Source: Phoronis australis
Lineage: Eukaryota > Phoronida > Phoronidae
Length of the DNA: 64,000 bases
Direction: 5' to 3'
Assembly: GCA_002633005.1 (NCBI GenBank)
Contig: NMRA01000139.1
Location: 132,132-196,131, forward strand
Shown here: positions 26,150 through 39,050 of the stretch, piece by piece
How positions within the stretch are numbered: the stretch's first letter is position 1
Layout: each line of letters opens with the position of its first letter
The notes under the pieces: generated by a model
What the model was told of the DNA's origin: nothing
The model's input: the letters and a program-made list of their open reading frames with translations, nothing else
Databases searched by the model: none
Program-made: the position numbers and the translations under genes

Positions 26150-26225
26150 TGCACAGTTTGGGCCGCAATATGGCGGACAAGTGGTATTGGATATTTCTAT
26201 TTATTTCATAAAATGTAAGTTCCAC
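26150..26225 (+). repeat. Partial copy of dispersed 'ATATGGCGGACAAG' repeat family
   Basis: The string gcaatatggcggacaagtgg, then a T-rich run and tttcataaaatgtaagt, matches the 5' half of the family seen at 16222, 43193, 43886 and 63637. The 3' half is not recognisable, and the large direct duplication begins shortly after it. Confidence 0.5.
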
Positions 26226-26270
26226 AAAATCAGCTCTTTATTACGTTTTATATCATGGCTTCCATCAGAT

Positions 26271-26616
26271 AATGTTTTGGTAACCTGTGTGCATTAGCAG
26301 CAATGTTAAAAAGTTTTTGTAAAAGGCCAAAAGATCAATCTTGGCTGTTACTTTTGTCTGAAATGGATGGGATATTACCGTACTGCCAATTGCCAGATAA
26401 TACAGGGCAAAACGGCGGCCATGACTGGCCATTGAGCATGCTCCGAAACTACCTTACTTCTACCTGTCTCGTGTCAATGTTGTCGTAAGGCCAAAACAGC
26501 ACAGCTAGTTCTAGTCACTACTTTTTAGAAAATAGAGTCACTGATTTGGTATTTTGTAATTGGTCACTTTTTCAAAAAAGAAAATCTCTTCAGACCAGGA
26601 AAATGATTGGGATCAG
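26271..26616 (+). repeat. 346-bp direct duplication, copy 1
   Basis: It starts aatgttttggtaacctgtgt and ends aaaatgattgggatcag. It is nearly identical to 26723-27065, with a handful of substitutions and a few short indels. The two copies are separated by a ~110-bp segment that itself recurs at 27395-27505. The frames read through both copies look similar only because of the duplication and show no family motif. Confidence 0.9.
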
Positions 26617-26617
26617 A

Positions 26618-26727
26618 AAAAAAATTGGCCATGGCCTTTTTCGAATGTAAGGCAATACCGTTTCTTCAAATATAAGGTCACTCGTGACCTTATTTGCGTT
26701 TTCTGCCCATCAGCCATGACCAAATGT
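26618..26727 (+). repeat. Spacer module with AGGTCA inverted repeat, copy 1
   Basis: This ~110-bp module runs from ggccatggcctttttcg to cccatcagccatgaccaaat. It recurs almost unchanged at 27395-27505. It contains AAGGTCAC-tc-GTGACCTT, an inverted pair of AGGTCA half-sites with a 4-bp spacer, a shape bound by some nuclear receptors. Mobile-element origin is at least as likely as regulation. Confidence 0.7.
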
Positions 26728-27065
26728 TTTGGTAACCTGTGTGCATTAGCAGCAATGCTAAAAAGTTTTTGTAAAAGGCCAAAAGATCAATCTTGGCTGT
26801 TACTTTTGCCTGAAATCGATGGGATATTACTGTACTGCCAAGTGTCAGATAATACAGGGCAAAACGGCGGCCATGGCTGGCCATTGAGCATGCTCATAAA
26901 CTACCTTACTTCTACCTGTCTTGTGTCAATGTCGTAAGGCCAAAACAACACAGCTAGTTCTAGTCACTATTTTTTAGAAAATAGAATCACTGATGTGGTA
27001 TTTTTTAATTGGTCACTTCTTCAAAAAAGAAAATCCCTTCAGACCAGGAAAATGATTGGGATCAG
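26723..27065 (+). repeat. 343-bp direct duplication, copy 2
   Basis: This is the second copy of the unit at 26271-26616, at an offset of about 452 bp. The high similarity indicates a recent local duplication, or two insertions of a young element with the spacer module included. Confidence 0.9.
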
Positions 27066-27394
27066 ACTTATCTCTTGGCAAATCATGGTATTTCAAAATC
27101 TTACCCTTGTGCGTCTTTTTTAAAAAGTTAGACCTTCCCGGCAGGCAGGCAGGTGTGAATCAAAGGTCTCAAAGTGTTGTTGGGGCACAGACCAGAGCCA
27201 ACAATATTTTTTGGCCTGATACCATGTCATCAGAGGCAGTCTGTTTCCATACTCAATATGTAGCATCCTTGTACCCTTATCAAGGGAGCCGTAATATTGG
27301 CTACTTGTAGGATTGATGGAGGTGAATGCATGGCATTTCACAACATCGATTAAATTATTTGCTATAAAACGCACAAACTAATGGATTTTAAGTG

Positions 27395-27505
27395 CAAAAA
27401 AATGGCCATGGCCTTTTTCGAATATAAGGCAATACCGTTTCTTCAAATATAAGGTCACTCGTGACCTTATTTGCGTTTTCTGCCCATCAGCCATGACCAA
27501 ATGTT
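27395..27505 (+). repeat. Spacer module with AGGTCA inverted repeat, copy 2
   Basis: It matches 26618-26727 from aatggccatggcctttttcg to ccatgaccaaatgtt, including the AAGGTCACTCGTGACCTT inverted repeat. Here it stands without the flanking 345-bp unit, so the module can move or be copied separately. Confidence 0.8.
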
Positions 27506-30500
27506 AACTACTGTCAAAGTTAATAACATGTTAGTTCTTTTCCAATGGTAATTGACTAAAAACACAACATGTATTCTGAATTTCATTTTCCACTTAGCGA
27601 TTTTGTTTGGGCCAGAATTCAAACAACCTCAAATATAAGGCTGTGGGGATAATATATACTAAGTTTTACAGTATAGTTCGTCATCATGCCAAATGGGTTA
27701 CTTGCATATTTATTCTTGCCATAGTAAGGTAGGTCATCTGTGATGCTGTTTTTGTGTTTTTGGTATGGGTGGTGATTGTTGCCATCAATTTGTTGCACTT
27801 TCAAGTCAATATGTCAGTGACAGTTGACAAAAGCTGGTGAAACAAATTTATGACTTTTAATACCTTAGACATCATTTTCTTTAAAATGTTCTGCTGATAA
27901 CTGGTTTATGGTTGAAATAAATGCTGCTGTATAAAGGGCCAAAGTGACTTTAAAAAATCCAAAATTCTTCATTCGCATAATTTTACTTCATTTGATGTGA
28001 TCACAACCTGAATATCTTTTCCGGCATGGCTTGCTGAAAATTTGAACACGTTTTCAAATTGTTAATGTCACTGCTCTTTCCTTGATGTGTTCCAGCATCA
28101 TTGCCTTTTCCTAGTCTGAATCAGAATTGTTTGCCATCAAGATAAAAAAGTCGTATTGTACAGTTTTATAGATCTGCGAAAAGTTTGCTTAACTAATGTG
28201 TGGGTTGATCATTTTACGTTATCTTGTATTGCTATGGAACGTCAATATTTTACTCGCTGTATTTAAATGTGATAGTCGCTGTCTGTTAATGGCAAGTATT
28301 GTTACTCTTCCTGTCACCTGTGTGAGACATCAAAGCGTCACATATTTGGTTTGCGTCACCATCTTCTACTGCCAATCTCAAATGTTCATCGTTCATTGCT
28401 GCGATTGATTTGTGAAAAAAAATCTATGTTTTTACTCATTCTCTTGCGAATAATTACTTGAAGAGCTTCTCTGATGTCTGTGTAACTGGTTGAATGTAAG
28501 TTGCTTTGATGAGCAATTAGCTTCTTTACAAACAATTTCTAAAACCTCATTCGCATTAACTTTTTATAGCTTTTAACTCCAATCTACTACTGCTTTGGTG
28601 TAAAAAGAGACTCATAGACTTTAACTTGTTCAAAATGTCGTGAACACTCCATCAGACATGAGAATAGCAATGCATGCATTACCTCTTGAAATAGTTATAC
28701 CAAATTAACTCTTTCTTTTTAAAATACATTGGCCTTCAAATGTCACCCTCTTGCCTTTTTTTTAGTTGTGTCGTGCAGCGCTGACTATTAAGGGTTGTAC
28801 CAGTGGCTATTTTTGCCTTTAGTGCTGGCTGTTTCTAGGCACCAGAGGTCACTGCTGAACAACCAAGTTGTCATAGCAAACGAGGAGCACTAAACCTCAC
28901 TTTCATGTCACCTGTTGTCTTAATTCCTGAGATTATTTTGACAATTGAGTAATGTCGTGTTGCACCTTTCACCACACTGATTATTTTTCCTAGATTATGC
29001 TAGTTGCTTGCTAATTCCTGTATTCTGCACTCATGCTTTTTTCGGCGATGAGGTAAGATTATATTGGTTGTATAACGGTGGTGCTGTGCACACCACGGGC
29101 TTTGCCTTCTTTTGTCCTTCAAAACTACCGTGAAGGGGTGAAATGGTGACATACCGCATTCATGGAGAGCGATCATTGCTGAAGGCGAGCAGTCATAGTT
29201 TCTTTCCATAATTGTACTGCCGTTCATCTCTGCTATATGAGGATCACAATTATGATTTCAGTGTTATTAGAAGCCACCTTGGCTACAAGCAAATTATGCA
29301 ATGGGTGTGGATCTCGAGAAGAATTCAATGGTGTCTGTCAGTTTTGATTTGCTACAAAGGAGTATCCCTTGCGGTAGTCTGTTGTTGGAACCTCTCCGGC
29401 CATGATCATGGATTCGCACATGTACTCCTTCACAAGAGGAGGGTTTGAATATTGAAAAAGCACTGCGACGTCAACCTGCTTTCGTTGAAAGCTGAAAAGT
29501 GTTTGGTTTGCCGTAATCAAATAGCCATTTTTCCATATACCTTGCCACTAGATGACGTTAGGGTAGTAATGGTAGACAGCGTTCTATTACGCTGTGGTGT
29601 GTGCAATGGCAATTTCATTTTTTGTATGAATGAAGACAATTGGATTTCTTGCCTGTCATCTCTGGTCCATCTTGCACACGGATATTAGCCATATCGTGTC
29701 CCAAACTGGATAATTTTCCGCTATTTTTGCACATTATGGAGATTATTAAGTATATACGGTATGGAGACCATTAAGTATAATAGCACGCTCATTTAGGATA
29801 GCTGATTGGTCTTGTGTTCCGGCGCTGTTGCTTTTTTGGGCAATACATCGCTATTATTTAACTGAGCGCCAATCGTGAAACACCAAGGTAGTAATAAAAT
29901 AGCGTCATGACCAAGATTCATGTTAAAAAAAGTTTCAAGTGGTATATGATCTATCTTGGGCCATGTGGACTGTAATTGGCCTGAATTATGATTAGGAGTT
30001 GATGAATGGACAAGGCCAGGCAATTCTCTTCATATGACAGATAAACTGATTAACACATTGCCATGTTGTATGGCTGCCACTAATATTGTGAGCTGTGGGG
30101 AGCAGTATCCTTGAAAGTCAGACTTGAAGCATTTATGATGTGTGCAGCCTTCCTGTTTGTTGGGAGAACTCGTTCAGTCAATGTTGGTACATAACCACTT
30201 GTTTGATTCACTTTCTCAATACAAAAGTAACATGTTAATTGAAAGGCAATGGCAATTTCAACCAAACTATTAGATACTTTGTCGGCTAGAAGATTTGCGT
30301 TTCATTAGCAGACCCAAATCATGAAATTTTGTAGTAGCACCTATTGGCAAAGATGTGTGTTAACCTGACGCTTTGATCAGTGTTTGTTTTGAAAAGAGTG
30401 GATTTGCCTTTATTTGAAATTACTGTATCAACCTATTGTTTTCATTGGAGAGTCTTGAGTAGCCATTCTTAAGGAGAATATTATGTCCCAGGGGTCCATC

Positions 30501-31376
30501 CATTCTTGGCAAGAACTGTTGGTTTTATACATTGAGGTCTATGAAGGAAACCAGTGAACACTGGAACATTGGTAGAATGCATTTTACCTACACCAGTTTT
30601 TATCTAGATTAACCTACATTTAACAAGTGCATTGCGATTAGAGTTTTCCCCTAAACCCACGGGGTCCATGTTTCAACCGGGTAAATTCGTGAGGCACTTA
30701 AATTGCATTGGTCCTTTAACTAAGTGGAATTGGGAGTTGGGTGGGGAGTGTTTAGCCAAAAGTCATTTACCGATCCTTTCACTGGGTAGAGTAATTTGTT
30801 TACATTTCCAGTAATAGTTAATCGGCAGCTATGATCTCACAACGAATCCTTGTCTAAAAACATTCTGACATGTGGCCGTCTCACTGGCGTAATTACGAAG
30901 TGATTGACCGAGATTTTTCAGATCGGAGCAACTCCTGAGTTGTCACCTAAGTCAATGGCTTGTTCAGTTTGAGTGATAAGGACAATATTAAAGTAAAATT
31001 AAATGTCCACTGCCGTTGGTCATTTAACTGTCATATCCTGCTAGACATCGCTACAAATAATGCGGTCTTTGCGAGAGAGGCGTATGTATTTGTATCAGTT
31101 TTCGCCGACACTTCCTGTTGTTGTAGTTTCGGGCAACGCGTTATTTACTACGTTTCTTAAAAGGAATTTACGTGACTGAAAGTTTGCATTGGGGCAAGGT
31201 AAAGTATGCTATTTATGGGACTACATTTTGTTTAATGTTTATTTTTGTTTGTTAAGCCCTGAATCTCACAATATGTGTATAACATTGCTACAGTCTATAT
31301 ATACATATATGTATAATTCAAGTGCCTGTTTTTATTCTTTCATATGTTTAGTATTTTTAACTTTCTCCTTTTCCAG
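27506..31376. other. Non-coding stretch, no gene seen
   Basis: Short open frames on both strands lack motifs and splice context. I recognised no transposon ends or RNA genes. The stretch ends at a good acceptor (ctttctccttttccag) that precedes the candidate exon at 31377. Confidence 0.35.
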
Positions 31377-31425
31377 CTGAGCCTGCAAGAAAAAATCTCC
31401 AGAGCCAAGAACCAAGTGCTGAAGG
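31377..31425 (+). other. Candidate 49-bp exon (possible MEF2 5' exon)
   Basis: A pyrimidine-rich tract ending in CAG precedes 49 bases ending AAGG before GTAATT. In the phase left by 12348 it reads 16 open codons (LSLQEKISRAKNQVLK). In the phase that continues into 59359 it stays open up to a TGA at 59445-59447. Small exons of this kind are easy to imagine by chance, and no homology supports it. Confidence 0.22.
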
Positions 31426-34400
31426 GTAATTTTTATCATTTTTACTGCCTTGTCCTGGCCACAAGTGTTGCACTTTGAATAAACATTTCCATAGCAACAG
31501 TCAGTTTGTGACTTTTATTGTATCCAAGGCATCTAGGCACTTACTGGGGCAACTCAAAATCACCATTATCAAATTAAATAAACCATTTCTTTGAGTCTGT
31601 GAAAACTACTGACTGTATTAAAACAATATTCCTCCACAGAAACTGCATGTTACTTGGTTCATATCAGGAGCGAAATTGCTAGTTTTTCAATGGTGAAAAT
31701 TTCAGTCAGACATATGTACTGTCCACAAAGGGGTCATTTTCGTCGGCATTTTCCACAATAGCCCTATTTCTTTTAAAGGAAAATTGGAGCTAAAACATGC
31801 TCAGTCTGTATTAAGGTCAGTATACAGGAATAACACAGGTGAAGGGTGTCGAAATAGTTACAAGCATTTTTGTACTTCAAAAAACTTGTACTGAAAAAAG
31901 CTTGGGGCATTTTGCCCTTACCTTCAGCTAAATTTGAACCCTGAGGCGTGCTTTCTCTCGTGCATATGTGTCCTTTGAATTAAGTGGTATTGCTTCATAA
32001 ATTGTGGCAAAATGCCAACAGCTTTGGCCAAGCCAAAGTGCCAGCAAAAGTAATTCTGGCAGCTGTTCACAATACCGCTTGCCGTTTTATCTACCTTAGC
32101 CTGTATGTGAATTTTTTATAATTTATTTTGCTTCAAATAAATTCGTATTTATTGCGTCTTGCTAAGTTGTCTTTTTCACAGGTCTCTCCTTGAATTTTCT
32201 GAATGTTGTTCAGTAGTAAACGGATGACACTTTTTAAATTGAGGGCTTAACGGGAAGTTCTGTAAAGCCATGCAGACATATGATATTTAGCTTGTGGCGT
32301 GATTGATCCCAAATGAAAATCTCTTTAACATATCATTTAGGACAGGACATTCACAACTTTCTTTTTTGTGACCTCAGTAGTTCAAGTAGTGTAGAATAAA
32401 TCATGAGTCGTGGCCCAATGTGACATATTTATGTACTTTCCTCTCCTTTTTGTCATAAACAAAGCGTGAAAAAGAATTGACAAAACTGACCTTGTTTAAT
32501 TCATGGTTTGTTGGAGGCGTGCAGCAATTCTTTTTGCACAGTTCTTATGAAGCACCATCTGTGCTGTCCAACTTGGAGATGGGCCTTAATCTGTAGAAAC
32601 ACGGAAACCTAGAGAAAACATTTTAAATGGATCCAGTCAAAATTTTCTGCGTTTGGGGACCAAGGATCAATTATTCTTTTTAGGCATTGACGGAATTTCC
32701 AATATTGTGATTTAGTCTTTGATAAATTTGATGCCCAGCCCCCTATTGGTGTTTGCACTGTTGAAAGAAACTGTCATGAGTCTCGCTTGGCTTCATTTTT
32801 GTTCTTTCAATAATGTATCTCAACACACAACTCTGGTACTGTTCTAGACCTATGTTGTTCTGTTACACTGTGCACTGTAAGTGCTTGGTAGATAGATGTC
32901 CTCTGGTGAGCCAGTGGTCGTGTAGTTAATTCTGACTAGTTGACTGCCATTACAAAAGACAATTTTTTTCATGTTTTTTGAGGCCGAAACACAAACTCCT
33001 ATTTGTCAATGGTATTTTACATTCAGCAGCCCCGCGGGGGTGTCTATTTAACAATACACCTTTTTGAGGATTCACAAAATAAACCTAGTAGTCTTGACGT
33101 CTTGGTGTGAAGTAATACAACATTGACAGCCCAGCCTTTTATTGGATGACCTCAGGTGGGTTGAGGTTGTAGCCAAGTGTTTTTCAGTGTGTCCTGGTGA
33201 TGTTTTCTCAACTGTGTGTCATAGCAAATAGTTTGTTAGTAGTTTTTGTGTGGTCAAAATTGACGGACAATGAGTGCAGGACAAGTTATGTTGGTTTGCT
33301 GTTCAAGGAACAGCTTTCGTGGGATAGCTTCTTAATGTTGCGGTATTGGCTTTCATTCAGGATCGTTTGACCCTGTACAGCTTTGTGATTGGATTGTAGA
33401 ACATTCACGCATGAGAGCAGTTCTCATCTTTGGAAGCGCCGTGCTGAATTTTGTTCATAAAGATTTTTATATTTTTAAGCTGTCAATTTTAGTAAGTGAA
33501 GCTTTCACAGTGTTTTCCACAACTGCAAAGTCGAACGTGTTGGAACAGTGAACGTCTGCAAACGTGCCTGAAACATTCAAAAGCAGCTGATGTTCTTGAT
33601 ATCTTGAGTGCACATTAACCTGCTTCGTTCTTAGATGTACTTGAACAGTAATGACCTGTTATTGTTAAGCACAATAAAGCACTTCATTAAAAGACATCCT
33701 GTAAGAGGACATTCCTAAACTGGTCACTATTTTTTCATTGGCTGTGAGCAAGTGTCACTGAACGGGTTGTGGTGGCACAATAAAACAGGCCCTGGAGAGC
33801 ATTGCTTTCCTTTGAATCAAGTCACTGTTAAACAAGCGTAGGAAAGTTATACCGGTATACGTAACTTTAAATGAGCACTGTTAAGTTGTACTGGTACATG
33901 TTACTTTAAACGAGTATTAGAAAGTTAGACTCGTGTACATGTAACTTACCGTAAAACGCTCACAGGAGAAGGTAACCATAATCTATTGTTTTCCTTTTAT
34001 GTTTATGTTGGATCTTATCAACTTGTCTCACTAAGCGACAAAACTGTAAAGTTTAACTCAGGAAAAGTCTATATTTTCTAGTAAAAAGCCTGCATAATTA
34101 GATTTTTTACTTTATACCAGCCTGCCATTGATTGGGTCACGTAACCATGTCTTTTTAGTAAAATTTGGAAAATAAGATGGGTACATTAATAACAAAATAT
34201 CGTCATAAATAAAGCAAATTTTGTTTGATTTAAATTTTTAAGTTAAAATCTTAAAACCGCTGTTACAGTTTTCTAAATTATCATTTTGTTTTCATTTCAC
34301 TCAAGTTAAACGATTTTTCATCAAACTCATTAAAATCCTATATTTGATAACCTCTCTTGCAAAAGGGATCATTGTATAACTAAGTCCTATCTGAATTGTT

Positions 34401-36472
34401 GTCAACAATGAATGAAACAGAGTAGCCCACGTTTCATATGGATTCGAAAAGCCTATTCTGAGATGTGATATTCCAAAGTTAGCCAGATGTCGGCATAAGT
34501 GATAAAGCTTCTCCCAAATCCAAGCTTTTCATCCCAGAGCTCCTGTATGTCGCTCCTGGTCCATGTACCAGCATTATCCTTTACAAGTAGATCGTGTCCT
34601 GCCATGTTTGATTCTGCTTGTAATTTGGAACATTTCATGTATTGACAGTCTCTAATGGTGATAGCATTTTCAGTTTTAAAACCCAAAATATTTTGCCAAC
34701 AAAAGTGATCATGCCTGATTGAAAATTGAATTCAAGATGCATTTTCAATGATATCCCAGATATAACGTTAAATTCTTCAGCAATTGATATAAATTGTAGA
34801 ATTGATGCATTGCATGTCAAAAATATTACCCATTTTCTTACTTTATTATCACAGTGGTGAGAGTGGACAAAAAATATTTAAAAATTTATTTGATCCAAGA
34901 AGTCTTAAGTCTTTTATTGTAGTTTGTTAGCAGTCTAATTTTTTAAAACAATCGCTATTCCAACATGTTTTCTCCAGTCAAATATCGTGCTCACATCATT
35001 AATCGAGTAACGTGCGTGTGTTCCCTTGCACACACCGCCGCGCTCATTACACAGTTGACAGGATATGATGTCAGACGTCTTTATTACCCCAGTGTCATTA
35101 CGGAGCTCTGCCCACCAACTGGCTAATGAACGTTTACCTGATATAACGAGCCGAGTGTCTCAGGTGAGTAGCAGTGAAACGATGCTGGTTTGATTCCACA
35201 ATGACTTGCCACTCTATTGTTTCTGTAAGTTCTTGTTTCTTCCGGTTTTTTCTCTGGGTGCAGAAACTTTGAATCTATTATACTGAGATCTTTCTCAAAC
35301 CATTCTCCTTTAGATTCATTGTCAAAGAGAACTGTTCGTTTTAGAAATTGTTACTACGGTAGTAAAATAGTAGATAGGTCTTGGGTTACCTAGCAACTTG
35401 GTTTGATTTACTGGTCAGCCCACATCGAATCATCAGATTATTCGTCGAGCAACTATTTTTATTGTTTTAAGTATCATTTCGGTAATGCCATGAGATAATG
35501 AGACCAAACCCCACTCTCAATGTCTGTCACATTAGGCTTTGCCAATTAGTTTCTAAGCACCTCCATTGTCTTATCCATCGCTTTTTTATACTAATTTGTT
35601 CTGATGTCTCAGTTGGCCACTTCAATTCATTTAGCCTATACATGAGTTATAACACAATTTCTTAATTAAACTATGCTTGTAGAATCTTTACTGCATTACC
35701 CTTGTTACAGTACTAAATTTCCCTGGGTATCAGTCTCTAATGTGTTTATCAAGGCACTTGTGATAGCTCCACTTTCAGGTCCTCCCGAGTCTATTTTTGG
35801 AAACGCTGGGACAACCCTATTGTTGCCAGTCGACAAGTGAGCCATTATTTCTGTGTATAAATACATAGATTCCCCTTTAGTTATTTTTATCCCCCATTCA
35901 TGCAATTTTATTAATAGCTGTTTTACAAACACTACAACAGCCAGAACTACTACGTACTAGGAGTAGTAGTAGTCGTAGTAGCAGAGTAGTAGTAGTTTGC
36001 ATCTGACCGGGAGATGTATCTTGTCACTTAGAAACTGGGAAAACCGATATGCCGCTTTGTCATTGGTGTTTTTGGTGCAATTGGTGCACAGATTTTTAAG
36101 GCTTTAAATTTACATATAAGGATAAAAGGGAATTTGATTGGTTAGATTGTGGTGTGGCCGGGTAATATGCGTATGTTCAATCGCACGACGTGGATCTTTT
36201 TTCGAAGGAGGTCTACAGTATTGATTAGAAGATGCAAATTGCGTGCTGTGAAAAGCCCCCTCGAGGTATTTTTAGCATTTTAATCTCGATGGACTTTTTT
36301 GTGCTTTAAAGTAGAAAATGTCTGTTTTGGCTACTGTAACCATTCATTAAAAGAGTGGCCATTGCCATGTAAAAGCATACGTCGTTTGATTTTATTTTAT
36401 CTCATTCTTAAAACATGTCAAGAGATAGGGTTAACACAGCTAAAATAATTCATTTTGACTAAGTTTGGATTT
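31426..36472. other. Non-coding stretch with minor repeats
   Basis: No gene is supported. At about 33840-33955 three related ~40-bp units each contain a gttayaCYGGTayaygtaactt-like core. At 35937-35997 there is an imperfect TAG/GTA trinucleotide run. Two minus-strand open frames (34686-34453, 77 codons; 35932-35705, 75 codons) look somewhat protein-like, but I recognise no domain in either. Confidence 0.35.
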
Positions 36473-36562
36473 AGAGGAGGCAGTGTGGCCCAGTGTGATT
36501 GGTGCCTGCTTTCTTTATTTAAGGCTGTGGATTCGATGTGACCTGTGCAATGGGTTCACTAC
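36473..36562 (+). mobile_element. tRNA-derived SINE head (probable)
   Basis: ggcagtgtggcccagtgtga resembles a pol III A box in a tRNA-like 5' end. About 50 bp downstream, ggattcgatgtgacc resembles a diverged B box (GGTTCGAATCC). The spacing is right for a tRNA-derived SINE. The body and tail are not clearly delimited, and the tRNA arms no longer pair fully, so this is not a functional tRNA. Confidence 0.5.
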
Positions 36563-36714
36563 GCAGCCTGTGCACGTATGGTACAATGTGTACCAAACCG
36601 CCTGCAACTTTGTAAAAATAAGTTTGGATTCTGTGAAATGTTGGAATTGCAAAATTGCAAAAGAATCTTGCACAACGCTTACAAGTAATTAATTAAAGGC
36701 CTTTGCTTGGCAAC

Positions 36715-37051
36715 AGTTGCTCTTTATGTTTCGGAGGAACGTAAATTGTCAACATTGCCGGGGCATCTGGGATAGTGTGGTGGATTTCCTCACTGGCGTC
36801 CCGTGTGATTGTAAATCACGGTGACAAATACTACGACTCTGCAGCCAAAATTGTTTGGAGGTGGGAGAAGCGGACGAGGTAAGACAGACGCAGACGCACG
36901 CTTGTGGAGGTGGTACCGTTTTTTTTTTTTAGTCCTCTCGATTTTTGTCGGCAGAAGGTCCACACCGACTATTTCAAGGCTCGCTGCGCGCATGTTTCGG
37001 GCCGTAAAAATTTCCGCGTTTTTCTCCATTGGTCATTCCAAGCCCCGTCCT
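36715..37051 (+). mobile_element. Truncated copy of the 505-bp hAT-like element
   Basis: It matches 39217-39555 from gttgctctttatgtttcgga through aaatactacgactctgcagc to ccattggtcattccaagccc. The left ~165 bp, including the left terminal repeat, is absent, and the right terminus is altered after ccaagcccc. A short stretch in one frame (ASRVI.N.GDKYY.SAAK) is shared with the other copy and may be a relic of a transposase exon. Confidence 0.75.
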
Positions 37052-39050
37052 TTCGAAACCCTGGCAGTAGGGGGATCCCATTTCTCATATTCGCGTCTGG
37101 CAACGGGCTTTGCACCCCCTTTTGGCCATTCACCACCACGCTCCTTTCAAAACCCAGGGGAAACACTGCTTGTATAGTGGTGTGGAAATGCTGATGGAGT
37201 ATTTCATGTGTAGACAGGCAATGCCACCTCCAGTTTACTTGTAACTTCACAGAGATTATAAAACAATGGATTGTCTTGATAGTTTATAGTTATTCTTTGT
37301 TATCTCCATTTCATCCAATCAACACTGTTGTAGGGTGGGATGTTCAAATTGTTTAGTAGACACTTTAACATTTATTAATGTTTGTGAATGAAAGAACCTA
37401 CATTCCATCTTCATTAGTGTTAAAGCTGCTATTGAGCGGTTTCTAGTGTCGAAAGTGGATTTTATCCACAGCTCTTATGCTTTTCTAAAGCAACATTGCC
37501 ATACTCTTTTTTTCCTTGAATTGAAATCAGTGACATAAAACACCAAAACAAACAACTTAATTGGATATGGCCTGACAACTATGATCATTTCCAGTCTGAG
37601 GACTGAATAAGATAAAGTAGATTTTTATGATAGTAGGTGACCTGAATCAAAAGCTGTTTTTGGCAGAAGGCGCGGTTAATTGCGCCTTTAACTTTGATGT
37701 TCTTTATCTTCAGAATTAGAAATCGAGTCGGTCAGAAGTATTTTTTGGGCTTTAAGAGTTGTACAGTGAATAATACCTGTTGTACATGCTCACCTTGTGC
37801 TCCCAACTAATGTGACTATTGTGTTGGAACACAGGTATTTTTGAATGGCGATTAGTGCCTTTGTCAGAAGAAATAATTTTAGTTCAATTAAGGTAATTAT
37901 CACTTTCAGTTTTCTTTAGTTATGCCGTGTCCAGGATGTTGCTTATTGGTGATATTTCCCTTTTGTCAAAATTGTTTTATCTTACTAGTTGTCATAATTG
38001 CATTACAAAACACTTTTGGTGCTCAGTCCTTCTCAGTTTATTAGTGTTCCCTTAATAGTAACAACGTCAGACGTCAAGTCGCTAGATGCCATTGTCCTGT
38101 GATGGCTCCCTGTAATAATATTTTCACTTTTTTCCATAAAATAATATCTGTAAACGGTGTTTCCTGTCTTCTTTTTTCCCATAATTATCCAAGTTAAATA
38201 GGGTTGGTCGTCGTATCTTTGTGTATACAATTATCTCACAACATACCGGTGACTGATGGTAAATTGTTGAAATTAAGTTAATAGAAATGTTTTGCAGATG
38301 TTATCAAGTTTTTTTGTTAAGGTTACGTCAAAATTTGGGAAGGAAATTGAAAACCAATTAAAATTTGCTAGTCATAAGACCTTTTTATACTGACTTAACT
38401 CCGGTCTGATAAAGCTTTGACGTAAACGAATCTATTCTACGTACGGCACACGACATGATCGGTGGGGAAGTTGTTCAAATGTATCCCATTGCCGCTGACA
38501 TTACTACACCCGCACACCATACACTATAGGCATTTTAGCCCATAGATCGACAAGTACAGAACGTCTAAGAAATGGCACTCAGCTGTTATGCAGTGTGGCT
38601 CCCCAGTAAATACGTGGCCACGAGGATGTCGTATGAACCACTTTACGCTGATTGGTTGAGATTCTTTCTGCGGCGCTCGAAGGGGCTACGAATTATGAGC
38701 GGTGTAATTTGCGTTGCAATTAATTACTTTCCGTGGTATGTAAGAAGCAAAAACAATATTTTTTATGAACAATACATACATTTCTGGTGTCAAAAAGGCG
38801 TTTTAGTCACTGGACGCTATCTTTAAGTTAAAAGTGTTACCAATTATGGTTCATGTAGATTTATTGAGTTTTGTTTGATAGCAATGCACTGCAATTTTCA
38901 TAGGTTATACATACATCACAGAGCGTAAATTTAATGAATTCTAGCTTACGATTTCACGTGTTTTGGAGACCAGGTTTCAACCACTTTTGGGCTATAATAA
39001 GCACTCCCCTTCCTGAAGCGAATTTTTCTAAGCGCCCTGGGCACTTATTA
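37052..39050. other. Non-coding stretch, no gene seen
   Basis: No supported exon, RNA gene or clear repeat is present. The right edge, agcgccctgggcacttatta, rejoins ttattagggcaaatacggta on the far side of the element at 39051. This indicates that an older repeat was split by that insertion. Confidence 0.35.

Noticed and set aside
36473-36562. Functional tRNA gene
   Set aside because: A and B boxes are recognisable, but the arms do not fold into a cloverleaf. It is better explained as a SINE head.
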